DNA of 64,000 nt, taken from NCBI GenBank assembly GCA_029055435.1, contig JAIDDH010000096.1, forward strand, positions 1 to 64,000, read 5' to 3'. Positions 41,386 to 50,814 of this stretch are shown here, piece after piece (positions within the stretch are counted from its first letter, which is position 1; the number at the start of each line of letters is the position of its first letter). This DNA is from Acetatifactor sp. (GTDB lineage Bacteria; Bacillota; Clostridia; Lachnospirales; Lachnospiraceae). The notes under the pieces are model-generated. The model had not been told where the DNA came from and ran no database searches. It saw only the letters and a program-made list of their open reading frames with translations. Made by a program: the position numbers and the translations under genes.

Positions 41386-42317
41386 TCCGAAGCCCTTTTG
41401 GCATCATAGACCCGATTCAGACGATATTCAAAATCTCGCCTGTCCTTTGCGGCCATCACCTCCAGAATCATACCCGCAAAGAAGGACAGCAGCCCCGCCA
41501 TCACCATAAATCCGCATACGATCAGAGTCGGGAACCGCTCCACCAGCCCGGTCTCCAGATATTCTATCCCAACAGGCACAAACACTGCCACCGCCACCGC
41601 AATCAATATAAATCCCAGCAGGCCAAAAAACCCCAGAGGCTTATAGTTTTTGTAGAGCTGCAGCATCTTGCGTATCACCTTTGCGCCGTCGCTGTAGGTG
41701 TTTAATTTGGACACGCTGCCCTCCGGCCTGTCGCGGTATTCCACCACCACATTCTCCACCTGCATATTATAATTTACCGCGTGGATAGTCATCTCCGTCT
41801 CAATCTCAAAACCCTTGGAGAACACGGGAAATGTCTTGACAAATTCATAGCTGAAGGCTCTGTAGCCCGTCATGATATCCTTGATATCCGAGCGGAACAG
41901 ACTGTTGATACCCGCCCGCATCAGACTGTTTCCGAAATTGTGAAAGGGTCTTTTATTTTCCGAAAAATAAGTAGAGGAGAGCCTGTCCCCCACCACCATG
42001 TCCGCTCCGTGATCCAGCACCAGATTCACCATCTCTCTGGCGCAGTCCAGCGGATAAGTGTCATCCCCGTCGATCATGAGATAGCATTCCGCCGAAATCT
42101 CCCGGAACATTCTGCGTATGACATTACCCTTGCCCTGTTTATACTCATTCCTCACAACAGCGCCGCACTCCGCCGCAATCTCCGCCGTGCGATCCGTGGA
42201 ATTATTGTTGTAGACATAGACAATCGCCTCCGGCAATGCCTGCCGAACGTCCGTAACTACCTTTGCAATCGTCTTTTCTTCATTGTAGCAGGGTATCAAT
42301 ACCGCAATTTTATCCAT
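41382..42317 (-). CDS. GT2 glycosyltransferase, polyprenyl-phosphate type, with two TM helices
   Basis: A 311-aa protein and first gene of the operon. IAVLIPCYNEEKTIAKVVTDV, VYVYNNNSTDRTAEIA and the metal site MIDGDDTYPLDCA define the GT-A domain. It continues with VGDRLSSTYF and MTGYRAFS, as in DPM1/GtrB-like enzymes, and ends with two membrane helices. ATG 42317 is chosen (GAAGGAAATAACC upstream) over the track start nine codons earlier. Confidence 0.87.
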   Translation of the reverse strand: MDKIAVLIPCYNEEKTIAKVVTDVRQALPEAIVYVYNNNSTDRTAEIAAECGAVVRNEYKQGKGNVIRRMFREISAECYLMIDGDDTYPLDCAREMVNLVLDHGADMVVGDRLSSTYFSENKRPFHNFGNSLMRAGINSLFRSDIKDIMTGYRAFSYEFVKTFPVFSKGFEIETEMTIHAVNYNMQVENVVVEYRDRPEGSVSKLNTYSDGAKVIRKMLQLYKNYKPLGFFGLLGFILIAVAVAVFVPVGIEYLETGLVERFPTLIVCGFMVMAGLLSFFAGMILEVMAAKDRRDFEYRLNRVYDAKRASE

Positions 42318-42417
42318 GGTTATTTCCTTCTGTTTCCCTTCCATTCATTTCATGCATTACCACTATTTTATCACGATTATTCCATTACAGCCACTGTTTT
42401 TATGAATAATCTTATGC

Positions 42418-42423
42418 TATAAT
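42418..42423 (+). promoter_or_regulatory. Extended -10 promoter of the GT39-like gene
   Basis: TATGC-TATAAT, an extended -10 element, 63 nt before ATG 42487; the -35 box is weak. Confidence 0.4.
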
Positions 42424-42486
42424 TAAAAAGCCAAAAATTATGAATTAGATTTATCAAAAACAAAAATCCAAAAAGGGGCAGAGTAA

Positions 42487-44127
42487 ATGAGACAAATGTC
42501 TTTCCGATTCTATCATTTTTCCTGCAGCTTCATACAGATATTGTCTTTGCTGTTCACAGGACTTCTCTTTCTGTCCGGTTTCCTATTCACCTGCTATGCC
42601 GACGATATGGTAAGCCAGCAGGTGCAGACCATGGTGGACAATCCCTTCTTTCATGTGCTGGGCACGGGCATTTTGCTTGGTCTGGTACTTTTGTGCTGCC
42701 GACTGTTCTGCAAAAAACCAGCTGTGGGCAAAAAAGTTTTATTAATCATGGTCTTTGGATGGATCGCTCTCCTTGGCGGACTCCTCATCCTCTTTGGCAG
42801 AACCGCCCCCGCCGCAGACGCATGGTCTGTATACTCCGCAGCCGAAAGTCTGGCCAAAGGTGACACATCTGTCATTCATCCGACAGACTCCTATTTATCC
42901 TACTATCCTCAACAGGTGGGACTGATGGCATTTTTCGAAATTCTGATCCGCCTTTGGAAGCTCCTGCCCACAGATTTGCATGCCTATCATTTTATTAAGT
43001 GTCTCTATGTAGTATTGACCTGTATCATCGTTTATTATCAATATGCCACCGTTCATTTATTATGGGAGGATGACCGGGCAGACTGTATTTATCTGATCCT
43101 TGCGGGAGCCAATCTTCCGCTGATTATGTACAGCTCCTTCGTCTACGGCGAGACCCCTTCCTTTGCAGCTCTGTCCGTGGGTCTCTTTTATCTATTAAAA
43201 TTATTTAAATCCACTGCAAAGTCCTCCGAGGCGGATGATGCTCAAAAAGGTTCCCGCCACACTCTGCTCTACGGGCTGCTCAGCCTCGTCACGCTCACTC
43301 TGGCGGTGATGCTGCGCAAAAACTCTCTTGTGATCATCATAGCCGTGGTTCTGGTAACAGCGCTGGAAGCTCTGAAGAACAAACGTCCCCGACTGCTTCT
43401 CTTCGCGGCCCTGTGTACGGCGTGCTCCCTCACCATTCTGCCCGCAACACAGAAAATTTATGAGCTCCGCTCAGGCAGCACTCTGCGCTCCGGCGTTCCC
43501 GCCATGTCCTACTTTGCCATGGGCATGCAGGAATCCTCCCGCGGAAACGGCTGGTACAACGGCTTTAATTTCAACACCTATCAGGAGACCGGAATGGATG
43601 CCGCCGCAACGTCAGACATCAGCATACAATTCATAGACGAACGCACGAATTACTTTCTGGAGCATCCCGACAAGGCGGTTGACTTCTACTGGAACAAATA
43701 TCTCTCTCAGTGGACGGACGGCACCTATGCCAGCCGCCAGGCTACCCTTGCCACTCTGGGCGGACGGCATCCGCTGGTGGAATCCTTTTATTCAGGCGCA
43801 AACAGCCGCTTCTACATCGGCTACAACAATCTCTACCAGACATTAATCTATCTGGGCTGCTTTGCATGCGTCCTGACAGCCCTCTTAAAGAAAAGAGAGC
43901 ACCATCTCTACGAATATCTCGGCATGATAGGAGTCTTTGGCGGCTTCCTGTTCCATATGATCTGGGAGGCTAACGCCCGCTATATTTTCCTCTATGGTCT
44001 GCTGCTGCTGCCCTATGCGGCCTGCGGCATAGCCCGACTCAGTAATAATGCCGTCCTTGAAAGATTCCGTAAAAATAATACAGCCCGCAAGTCAGATGCC
44101 ACAAAAGAGCCAACGACTGCAGCGTGA
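42487..44127 (+). CDS. Polytopic glycosyltransferase-like membrane protein (GT39/GT-C type)
   Basis: A 546-aa protein with 11-12 membrane segments. The first large loop has APAADAWSVYSAAESLAKGDTSVIHPTDSYLSYYPQQVG, with Asp and Glu where GT-C enzymes place the catalytic acid; VYGETPSF is a second conserved loop. It likely moves a sugar or phosphosugar from a lipid carrier. Start follows GGGGCAGAGTAA. It is divergent from the nine-gene operon, and its 3' end overlaps the opposite gene by 89 bp. Confidence 0.72.
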   Translation: MRQMSFRFYHFSCSFIQILSLLFTGLLFLSGFLFTCYADDMVSQQVQTMVDNPFFHVLGTGILLGLVLLCCRLFCKKPAVGKKVLLIMVFGWIALLGGLLILFGRTAPAADAWSVYSAAESLAKGDTSVIHPTDSYLSYYPQQVGLMAFFEILIRLWKLLPTDLHAYHFIKCLYVVLTCIIVYYQYATVHLLWEDDRADCIYLILAGANLPLIMYSSFVYGETPSFAALSVGLFYLLKLFKSTAKSSEADDAQKGSRHTLLYGLLSLVTLTLAVMLRKNSLVIIIAVVLVTALEALKNKRPRLLLFAALCTACSLTILPATQKIYELRSGSTLRSGVPAMSYFAMGMQESSRGNGWYNGFNFNTYQETGMDAAATSDISIQFIDERTNYFLEHPDKAVDFYWNKYLSQWTDGTYASRQATLATLGGRHPLVESFYSGANSRFYIGYNNLYQTLIYLGCFACVLTALLKKREHHLYEYLGMIGVFGGFLFHMIWEANARYIFLYGLLLLPYAACGIARLSNNAVLERFRKNNTARKSDATKEPTTAA

Positions 44128-45271
44128 TGAAAATACGCTTTTTTCCGGCGGCCACGGCCCGCAACAGCACTGTGACCGCTCCGAAAAACGCAAAGAAAAT
44201 GCCATACATGTAACCCCATGAAAAATTAAAATCCGGCGCGCGGAAACCTTTTTCATACAGGAAAAAGGTCATGATAAAACTCATGAGATAAAGCTGCCAT
44301 GAGAAGCGATACAGAGTATTCTTTTTCAGCTCCTGCCAGTTCAGCAGAAGCACCAGAATCGGAAATCCTGCCGCCAGTCCCACCGCCAGCAGGATATTGT
44401 CGCAGTAGAGCCGCCAGATGCTTCCCAGACAGAATCCAATACCTCCCTCCGCCCCCTCCTCGGGCACAAACACCCCCTGAAACTGATAGAGCAGATCCAC
44501 AAAAGTGGGCACAAAGGTCAGACCCAGCAATATCGTATTTTTGAAATTTTTAAAACCGGAGCGAAACAGCCGGTACAGCATGATCAGCCCTGCTGTCCCC
44601 ACCAATACAATGGTGAAGCTGGGCTTTGCCATTGTTGCAATCAGCAAAAAAATCGAAAAGCAGATATAGTCCTTTTTATCCGCCCCCTTCTCATAGCTGT
44701 CCAGCAGTTTTACATACCACAGAAATGCCAGTATTGCAAAAGGCCGGGCCGCCATATAGGTGGCATTGTGAAAGGGATTCGCCGTAAACACACCCAGATA
44801 ATTGTACTTGATGCCGGGCAGATAATGCCCTGTGGGCGGATATACCATGGACACAAAAAACAGCCCCACAGCCACAATGCTGACACACAGCCCCGCAAGC
44901 CATCCTCGCCCGCCAAACCGCTCTTTCAGCTCCGACTTCACTAATCTGTCCAATGCCAGCTTCGTCACCACAACAGCCAGCCCGTTGAACAGCGTGGTCG
45001 CAAGCGCCATGGAAAGCTCCGGCGCCAGAAAAATGTGAAAAAGTGCCGCCAGCTTAAAGAGCACCGGATAGGGAAAACTGTACCCGCTATCGAGCCCCTG
45101 CATCTCCAGAATATAAGCCTTCATGTCAGAGGTATAGAGACCGCTCCCCACCATACTCTCCACGCACTGCCTGTAAAACAGCGTGAACGTCACTGCCAGC
45201 ACCCCCAGAAGGAGCAGTCCGAACAGCCCGCCGTCTATGAATTTGTCGGTATTTGCATTCTGTTTTTTCAT
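44039..45271 (-). CDS. Polytopic membrane protein of the glycan locus
   Basis: A 410-aa protein with about ten hydrophobic segments and a first outside loop GSGLYTSDMKAYILEMQGLDSGYSFPYPVLFKL, reminiscent of GT-C proteins. A later loop, YPPTGHYLPGIKYNYLGVFTANPFHNATYMAARPFAI, is also conserved-looking. ATG 45271 follows AGAGGAAAGAAGA; the track start 71 codons earlier runs into the AraC gene and is rejected. The stop codon lies inside the opposite gene (89-bp convergent overlap). Confidence 0.68.
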   Translation of the reverse strand: MKKQNANTDKFIDGGLFGLLLLGVLAVTFTLFYRQCVESMVGSGLYTSDMKAYILEMQGLDSGYSFPYPVLFKLAALFHIFLAPELSMALATTLFNGLAVVVTKLALDRLVKSELKERFGGRGWLAGLCVSIVAVGLFFVSMVYPPTGHYLPGIKYNYLGVFTANPFHNATYMAARPFAILAFLWYVKLLDSYEKGADKKDYICFSIFLLIATMAKPSFTIVLVGTAGLIMLYRLFRSGFKNFKNTILLGLTFVPTFVDLLYQFQGVFVPEEGAEGGIGFCLGSIWRLYCDNILLAVGLAAGFPILVLLLNWQELKKNTLYRFSWQLYLMSFIMTFFLYEKGFRAPDFNFSWGYMYGIFFAFFGAVTVLLRAVAAGKKRIFITLQSLALLWHLTCGLYYFYGIFQGRHYY

Positions 45272-45296
45272 TCTTCTTTCCTCTTTTATCAGATAC

Positions 45297-46178
45297 TCAC
45301 CACATGCGCCTGTACTCTCCGGGCGTGGCACCCTCCACCTTTTTAAACATTCTGGAAAAATAATTGGCGTCCTGCATGCCGCACTCGTGGGCGATCTCAT
45401 CGATTGGCTTATTCGTGAAACGGAGCTGCTGTTTCGCCCGGGTGATGCGTACCTGCAAAAGATACTCCGTGACGGACTCGCCAAACTGCTCCTTAAAAAT
45501 GCGGGTTAGATAATACTTATTGATATAAAAACGCTCCGCCAGCATGTCCAGCGTGACTTTTGACGTATAATGCGCATCCAGATATTCCTTCACCGCCTGC
45601 AGATTCTGTCTCTTGGCAGCGTTTCTCTGCCGGATTGTTCCCTTGTCCGCGCCGCTCTGCGCGGTATAGCTGTCTTCCATGAGTAATGTCAATAGAGAGG
45701 TTAATTTCTCGCATATCTGCATATCCTTACTGTAGGCATTCGAGGAAGCAACAGCATAAATTTCATCCATCAGCTTTTCATAAGCAGCCCCATCCTCGGG
45801 CGTCAGCACAGCCCTCGCGCCCCGCTCCGCATATTTCCCGTAAATGCCGCCCATATTGGGTCCATAGAAATGCACCCACTTCAGTCGCCAGAGCGACTCT
45901 GAGCAGCTGTGGGCATAGGCTTTATGACAGTCCACAAACACGCAGTCTCCCTGCTTCAGCGTATGACTCTCGCCCTCGTATTCCAGAATCCCCTCCCCTG
46001 CAAGCACCATAAAAAAAAGATAGGAGGACAGATTTTTGCGCCTGCTGGTGTGAGGCTTCTGTGCCTGCAACTCCCCTACCTCCTGCAAATGTATCAAATT
46101 GGCCTTGGCAAAATCCGAGGGAGTATATATGATTCGATTGGATTTCACAAGTGTTCCGTCAAACAGTGTAGGATTCAT
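45297..46178 (-). CDS. AraC-family transcriptional regulator
   Basis: A 293-aa regulator. An N-terminal cupin-like sensing domain (~30-140: LAGEGILEYEGESHTLKQGDCVFVDCHKAYAH) precedes the C-terminal double helix-turn-helix (YLDAHYTSKVTLDMLAERFYINKYYLTRIFKEQFGESVTEYLLQVRI, then IDEIAHECGMQDANYFSRMFKKVEGATPGEYR). Start at ATG 46178 follows GGAGAGGTGGT. It is divergent from gmd and lies just upstream of the preceding membrane protein gene on the same strand, so it may control the fucose genes, the membrane protein, or both. Confidence 0.88.
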   Translation of the reverse strand: MNPTLFDGTLVKSNRIIYTPSDFAKANLIHLQEVGELQAQKPHTSRRKNLSSYLFFMVLAGEGILEYEGESHTLKQGDCVFVDCHKAYAHSCSESLWRLKWVHFYGPNMGGIYGKYAERGARAVLTPEDGAAYEKLMDEIYAVASSNAYSKDMQICEKLTSLLTLLMEDSYTAQSGADKGTIRQRNAAKRQNLQAVKEYLDAHYTSKVTLDMLAERFYINKYYLTRIFKEQFGESVTEYLLQVRITRAKQQLRFTNKPIDEIAHECGMQDANYFSRMFKKVEGATPGEYRRMW

Positions 46179-46366
46179 ACCACCTCTCCCTCCTGACAAA
46201 TGCCGCGGACAAACAGCTCTGACAAGCTTGTTTATCACGGACAATCGTATGTCTCATAATATCACAAAAGTCAATATAATGCTAGTAATTCTCAAAATAT
46301 ACCCTTAAAAAAGGATTTGCAAACCTGTAAAATATTCCCGAAATCGAAAAACCGGAGGTTATTTTC

Positions 46367-47407
46367 ATGAAAAAGGCATTGATTACAGGCATCACTGGGC
46401 AGGACGGCTCCTATCTGGCAGAATTCCTGCTGGAGAAGGGCTATGAGGTACACGGCATCATCCGACGCGCCTCCATCTCCAACACCGCCCGCATAGACCA
46501 TTTGATTGCGGCACAGGCCATCACGCTCCATGACGGAGACCTGACAGATTCCTCTTCCCTGATCCGCATCATCAATCTGATACAGCCCGATGAAATTTAC
46601 AATCTGGCCGCCCAGTCCCATGTTCAGGTATCTTTCGATGTGCCGGAATACTCCGGCGACGTGGATGCTCTGGGTGTGCTGCGCATCCTGGAGGCGGTAC
46701 GCCTTCTGGGTCTCACGGAAACGACGAAAATCTATCAGGCATCCACCTCGGAGCTCTTCGGCAAGGTGGAGGAGATTCCCCAGAAAGAAACCACTCCCTT
46801 TCATCCCTACAGCCCCTACGCGGTGGCCAAGCAGTACGGCTTCTGGATTGTAAAGGAATATCGGGAAGCTTATCATATGTTCGCCGTGAACGGAATTCTA
46901 TTCAACCACGAGTCTGAGCGCCGGGGAGAAAACTTTGTCACCCGGAAAATCACTCTGGCCGCGGGTCGCATCGCAGAAGGTCTTCAAGATCATCTGGAGC
47001 TGGGCAATCTCGACTCCCTGAGAGACTGGGGCTATGCCAAAGACTATGTGGAATGCATGTGGCTGCTCCTGCAGCATGACATCCCCGAAGATTTTGTCAT
47101 CGCCACCGGCGAACAGCATACAGTCCGGGATTTTACACAAAAGGCTTTTGCCGCCAACGGCATCACCCTGCGCTTTGAGGGAAGCGGTCTGGACGAAAAA
47201 GGATATGACGCCGACACCGGCAAACTGCTGGTATGCGTTAATCCCGCATGGTTCCGCCCCACCGACGTGGACAACCTTCTGGGCGACCCCACCAAGGCCA
47301 AAAAACTCCTGGGCTGGAATCCCCAGAAAACCTCCTACGAGGAGCTGGTGCGCATCATGGCTGAGCACGACAGAGCTCTGGCCAAAAGGGAGGCAAAACT
47401 GAAATGA
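46367..47407 (+). CDS. gmd: GDP-mannose 4,6-dehydratase
   Basis: A 346-aa short-chain dehydrogenase that converts GDP-mannose to GDP-4-keto-6-deoxymannose, the first step to GDP-L-fucose. Motifs: [23 protein letters not shown] (NADP-binding), the catalytic Ser-Thr/Tyr set in [34 protein letters not shown] and [36 protein letters not shown] precedes the ATG. First gene of the operon gmd-fcl-manC-manA. Confidence 0.95.
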   Translation: MKKALITGITGQDGSYLAEFLLEKGYEVHGIIRRASISNTARIDHLIAAQAITLHDGDLTDSSSLIRIINLIQPDEIYNLAAQSHVQVSFDVPEYSGDVDALGVLRILEAVRLLGLTETTKIYQASTSELFGKVEEIPQKETTPFHPYSPYAVAKQYGFWIVKEYREAYHMFAVNGILFNHESERRGENFVTRKITLAAGRIAEGLQDHLELGNLDSLRDWGYAKDYVECMWLLLQHDIPEDFVIATGEQHTVRDFTQKAFAANGITLRFEGSGLDEKGYDADTGKLLVCVNPAWFRPTDVDNLLGDPTKAKKLLGWNPQKTSYEELVRIMAEHDRALAKREAKLK

Positions 47408-48378
47408 ATACAGAAGTCAATGTTGAAGTCACCACAATGAAAAAAGACGCAAAAATCTATGTCGCAGGGCACAGAGGCATGGTGGGCTCCGCCATCGTGC
47501 GGGCTCTGCAGGCCCAGGGCTACCACAATATTATCACCCGCGGCCACAGCGAATTAGATCTCTGCAGACAGGCAGATGTGGAGCAGTTTTTCTCCAAAGA
47601 AAAGCCTGACTATGTATTTCTGGCCGCTGCAAAGGTGGGTGGTATTGTTGCAAACTCCGAAGCTCTGGCAGACTTTATGTACGACAATATGCTTCTGGAG
47701 ATGAATGTGATTCACTCCGCATGGCAAAACGGCTGCAAGAAGCTATTATTCCTGGGTTCCTCCTGCATCTATCCCCGCCTGGCTCCCCAGCCCATGAAGG
47801 AGAACTGTCTCCTGACCTCAGAGCTGGAGCCCACTAACGAAGCCTACGCTCTGGCCAAGATATCCGGCCTGAAATACTGCGAATACCTGAACAGACAATA
47901 CGGAACCGATTACATCTCCGCTATGCCCACCAATCTCTACGGGCCCAATGACAATTACCATCCCACCCACAGCCATGTGCTGCCCGCGCTGATCCGCCGT
48001 TTCCACGAAGCAAAAGAGGCCGGGCTGAGCAGCGTCACCTGCTGGGGCAGCGGTTCCCCCTTAAGAGAATTCCTTTATGTGGACGACCTGGCTGATGCCT
48101 GCGTGTTCCTCATGAACCATTACTCCGGCAATGAGACCGTGAACGTGGGCACAGGCAAGGAACTGACCATCCGCGCTCTCACCGAGCTTGTGGCAAAGGT
48201 CATCGGCTTTGACGGCGATATCTGCTGGGATACCTCCAAGCCCGACGGCACCCCCAGAAAACTTCTGGATGTGTCCAAGCTGGAGAAGCTGGGCTGGCAC
48301 TATCAGACCGAGCTGGAGGAAGGCATCCGTCTGACCTACGAAGACTTCCTGAACAATCCTATGCGCGCAGAACGCTAA
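47404..48378 (+). CDS. fcl: GDP-L-fucose synthase
   Basis: A 324-aa epimerase/reductase that completes GDP-L-fucose synthesis from the gmd product. [18 protein letters not shown] binds [23 protein letters not shown] and [14 protein letters not shown] contain the Ser-Tyr-Lys-type active-site region (here the classic YxxxK reads YALAK); [27 protein letters not shown] is the family signature. It overlaps gmd by 4 bp (ATGA). Confidence 0.95.
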   Translation: MNTEVNVEVTTMKKDAKIYVAGHRGMVGSAIVRALQAQGYHNIITRGHSELDLCRQADVEQFFSKEKPDYVFLAAAKVGGIVANSEALADFMYDNMLLEMNVIHSAWQNGCKKLLFLGSSCIYPRLAPQPMKENCLLTSELEPTNEAYALAKISGLKYCEYLNRQYGTDYISAMPTNLYGPNDNYHPTHSHVLPALIRRFHEAKEAGLSSVTCWGSGSPLREFLYVDDLADACVFLMNHYSGNETVNVGTGKELTIRALTELVAKVIGFDGDICWDTSKPDGTPRKLLDVSKLEKLGWHYQTELEEGIRLTYEDFLNNPMRAER

Positions 48379-48410
48379 CCTAAAAGATAAAAACGCTGAC
48401 GAGGTATCTT

Positions 48411-49727
48411 ATGAATATCATTCTATTGTCCGGCGGCTCCGGGAAACGCCTCTGGCCCCTTTCCAACGATGTCCGCTCCAAACAGTTTATCAAATTATTT
48501 AAAAGTCCTGACGGGGAATACGAATCCATGGTACAGCGCGTCTACCGGCAGATCCGCACGGCAGACCGGGACGCCGCCGTCACCATCGCTACCTCCCGGA
48601 CTCAGGCGTCCGCTATCCATAATCAGCTCGGACAGGATGTGGGCATCTGTGTGGAGCCCTGTCGAAGAGACACCTTTCCCGCCATCGCTCTGGCCACCGC
48701 ATATCTGCACGACGTCATGGGAGTGGACAAGAATGAGGCCGTTGTGGTATGTCCTGTTGACCCCTTTGTGGAACAGGACTATTTTGAGGCGCTCAAAAAA
48801 CTGGGTGAACTGGCAACCACAAGCTCTGCCAATCTGGTGCTGATGGGCATCGAGCCCACCTATCCCAGCGAGAAATACGGCTACATCATCCCGGAAGACA
48901 CAGAGAATGTCAGCAGAGTCAAAACCTTCCGGGAAAAACCCGATGCTGCCACCGCCCGAAACTACATTTCCCAGGGTGCGCTCTGGAACGGCGGTGTATT
49001 CGCCTACCGTCTGGGATATGTGCTGGACCGCGCCGAAGAACTTCTGGATTTTACGGATTATCAGGATTTATTTGACCGATATGACACATTGACCAAAATC
49101 AGCTTTGACTATGCTGTTGTGGAGAAGGAGCCCGATATAGAGGTGCTGCGCTTCCACGGCGAGTGGCGGGATATCGGCACCTGGAATACTTTGACGGAGG
49201 CCATGGACGAAAACTGTGTGGGTCAGGCCATCCTGAACGATACCTGCGAAAATGTACATGTGATCAACGAACTGGATATGCCCATTCTGTGCATGGGCTT
49301 AAAGGACGTGGTGGTGTCCGCAAGCCCCGAGGGAATCCTGGTGTCCGACAAGGAACAGTCCAGCTACATCAAGCCCTTCGTGGACGCCATCGACCAACAA
49401 ATTATGTTTGCGGAAAAATCCTGGGGGAGCTTTCGCGTTCTGGATGTGGAAGAAGAGAGCCTCACCATCAAGGTCACCCTCAATCCCGGCCATCGGATGA
49501 ATTACCACAGCCACGAGAGGCGTGACGAGATGTGGACTATTATCTCCGGCCGCGGCAGAACCATCGTGGACGGCATGGAACAGCCTGTGCAGGCAGGAGA
49601 CGTAATTACCATGCAGGCCGGCTGCCGCCACACCGTCATCGCCGACACAGAACTGAAAATTATGGAGGTGCAGCTGGGCAAGGATATCAGTGTCCACGAC
49701 AAACAGAAACATGAATTGGAAGAGTGA
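48411..49727 (+). CDS. manC: Mannose-1-phosphate guanylyltransferase with C-terminal cupin
   Basis: A 438-aa protein that makes GDP-mannose from mannose 1-phosphate and GTP. The nucleotidyltransferase domain starts MNIILLSGGSGKRLWPLSNDVRSKQF; the C-terminal ~100 residues form a type II mannose-6-phosphate-isomerase-like cupin (NPGHRMNYHSHERRDEMWTIISGRGRTIVDG). It supplies substrate to gmd. RBS GACGAGG. Its 3' end overlaps the likely manA start by 17 nt if ATG 49711 is used. Confidence 0.93.
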   Translation: MNIILLSGGSGKRLWPLSNDVRSKQFIKLFKSPDGEYESMVQRVYRQIRTADRDAAVTIATSRTQASAIHNQLGQDVGICVEPCRRDTFPAIALATAYLHDVMGVDKNEAVVVCPVDPFVEQDYFEALKKLGELATTSSANLVLMGIEPTYPSEKYGYIIPEDTENVSRVKTFREKPDAATARNYISQGALWNGGVFAYRLGYVLDRAEELLDFTDYQDLFDRYDTLTKISFDYAVVEKEPDIEVLRFHGEWRDIGTWNTLTEAMDENCVGQAILNDTCENVHVINELDMPILCMGLKDVVVSASPEGILVSDKEQSSYIKPFVDAIDQQIMFAEKSWGSFRVLDVEEESLTIKVTLNPGHRMNYHSHERRDEMWTIISGRGRTIVDGMEQPVQAGDVITMQAGCRHTVIADTELKIMEVQLGKDISVHDKQKHELEE

Positions 49728-50814
49728 ACCTTTCTTGCAAGCAATGCCTTTCTTGCGAGCAAATCCCTTCTTGCAAGCAATGCCTTTTTTGCTTTCGCCC
49801 GCGGGCAAAGACTATCTCTGGGGCGGCGACAGATTAAACACCGACTTTCACAAGAATATTCCCCTGACGCCGTTAGCGGAGACCTGGGAGTGCTCCACTC
49901 ACCCGGACGGCTCCAGCACCGTGGCAAGCGGCGAACATCAGGGGCAGTCTCTGCGTCTGGTGCTGGCCGAACACCCTGAATATCTGGGCAGCCATCCCTC
50001 CGGCATTATGAACAGCCTGCGGGATAAAACCGATTCCTCCCACACAGAGACCGATGCAGCACAAAATGCATCCTGCGAGCTCCCTGTGCTGGTGAAGCTC
50101 ATCGACGCGGCGCAGGACTTGTCCGTGCAGGTTCACCCCGATGATGCCTATGCCGCATCTCATGAAAGCGGCTCGCTGGGCAAGACCGAAATGTGGTATG
50201 TGCTGGATGCCAAACCGGGTGCGCATTTGATTTATGGCTTTACTCAAAACATGGAAAAATCAACTCTGAGACGCAGTCTGGAGCAGAATAGCATAGAAAA
50301 ATACCTTCAGAAAATACCCGTACAGAAGGACGATGTGTTCTTTGTGGAAGCGGGAACTGTCCACGCCATCGGGGCCGGAATTCTATTGGCCGAGATACAG
50401 GAAAACTCTAATTTAACTTATAGGCTCTACGACTATCACCGCAGAGATAAAAATGGACTGGAGCGCCCCCTCCATATTGAGAAAGCGCTCCAGGTATTAA
50501 ACTGTCAAAGCAGCGCCAGCCCCCGCCAGCCCATACGCGTTCTCCGCTACCGTCCGGGCTTCGCCTCGGAGCTCCTCTGCCGCTGCAAATATTTTCAGGT
50601 AGAACGACTCCTGATCAACACCGGGGATTCTGCGCCGGACTGCACCACCACCCCGCTCTCCTTTCAGATTCTTCTGTGCGTAGAAGGACAGGGAAGCCTA
50701 CATTTTTCCTCCCAGACTCTCTCCTTCACCAAGGGAAGCTGTATGTTCCTGCCTGCAAACTCCGTGCCGATTACATTACACGGCCGGGCACAGCTTCTGC
50801 GCATCAGCTGCTAA
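49711..50814 (+). CDS. manA: Class I mannose-6-phosphate isomerase with repetitive N-terminal extension
   Basis: A zinc enzyme converting fructose 6-phosphate to mannose 6-phosphate, feeding GDP-mannose. The core starts PAGKDYLWGGDRL; SVQVHPDDAYA and KTEMWYVLDAKPGA hold metal ligands, and FVEAGTVHAIGAGILLAEIQENSNLTYRLYDY completes the site. The first ~25 residues are repeats of PFLQAM/PFLRAN/PFLQAM/PFLLSP encoded by 18-bp tandem units. Possible starts are ATG 49711, 49744 and 49780; none has a good Shine-Dalgarno, so the true N-terminus is uncertain. Confidence 0.88.
   Translation: MNWKSEPFLQAMPFLRANPFLQAMPFLLSPAGKDYLWGGDRLNTDFHKNIPLTPLAETWECSTHPDGSSTVASGEHQGQSLRLVLAEHPEYLGSHPSGIMNSLRDKTDSSHTETDAAQNASCELPVLVKLIDAAQDLSVQVHPDDAYAASHESGSLGKTEMWYVLDAKPGAHLIYGFTQNMEKSTLRRSLEQNSIEKYLQKIPVQKDDVFFVEAGTVHAIGAGILLAEIQENSNLTYRLYDYHRRDKNGLERPLHIEKALQVLNCQSSASPRQPIRVLRYRPGFASELLCRCKYFQVERLLINTGDSAPDCTTTPLSFQILLCVEGQGSLHFSSQTLSFTKGSCMFLPANSVPITLHGRAQLLRISC
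49729..49782 (+). repeat. Three 18-bp tandem repeats at the manC-manA junction
   Basis: CCTTTCTTGCAAGCAATG, CCTTTCTTGCGAGCAAAT and CCCTTCTTGCAAGCAATG in tandem, then a decayed fourth unit. The repeat length is a multiple of three, and each unit contains the self-complementary CTTGCAAG or a variant. Confidence 0.8.

Noticed and set aside
49729-49782. Tandem repeats as a CRISPR-like array
   Set aside because: The 18-bp units have no spacers and lie in a coding frame; a simple tandem repeat.
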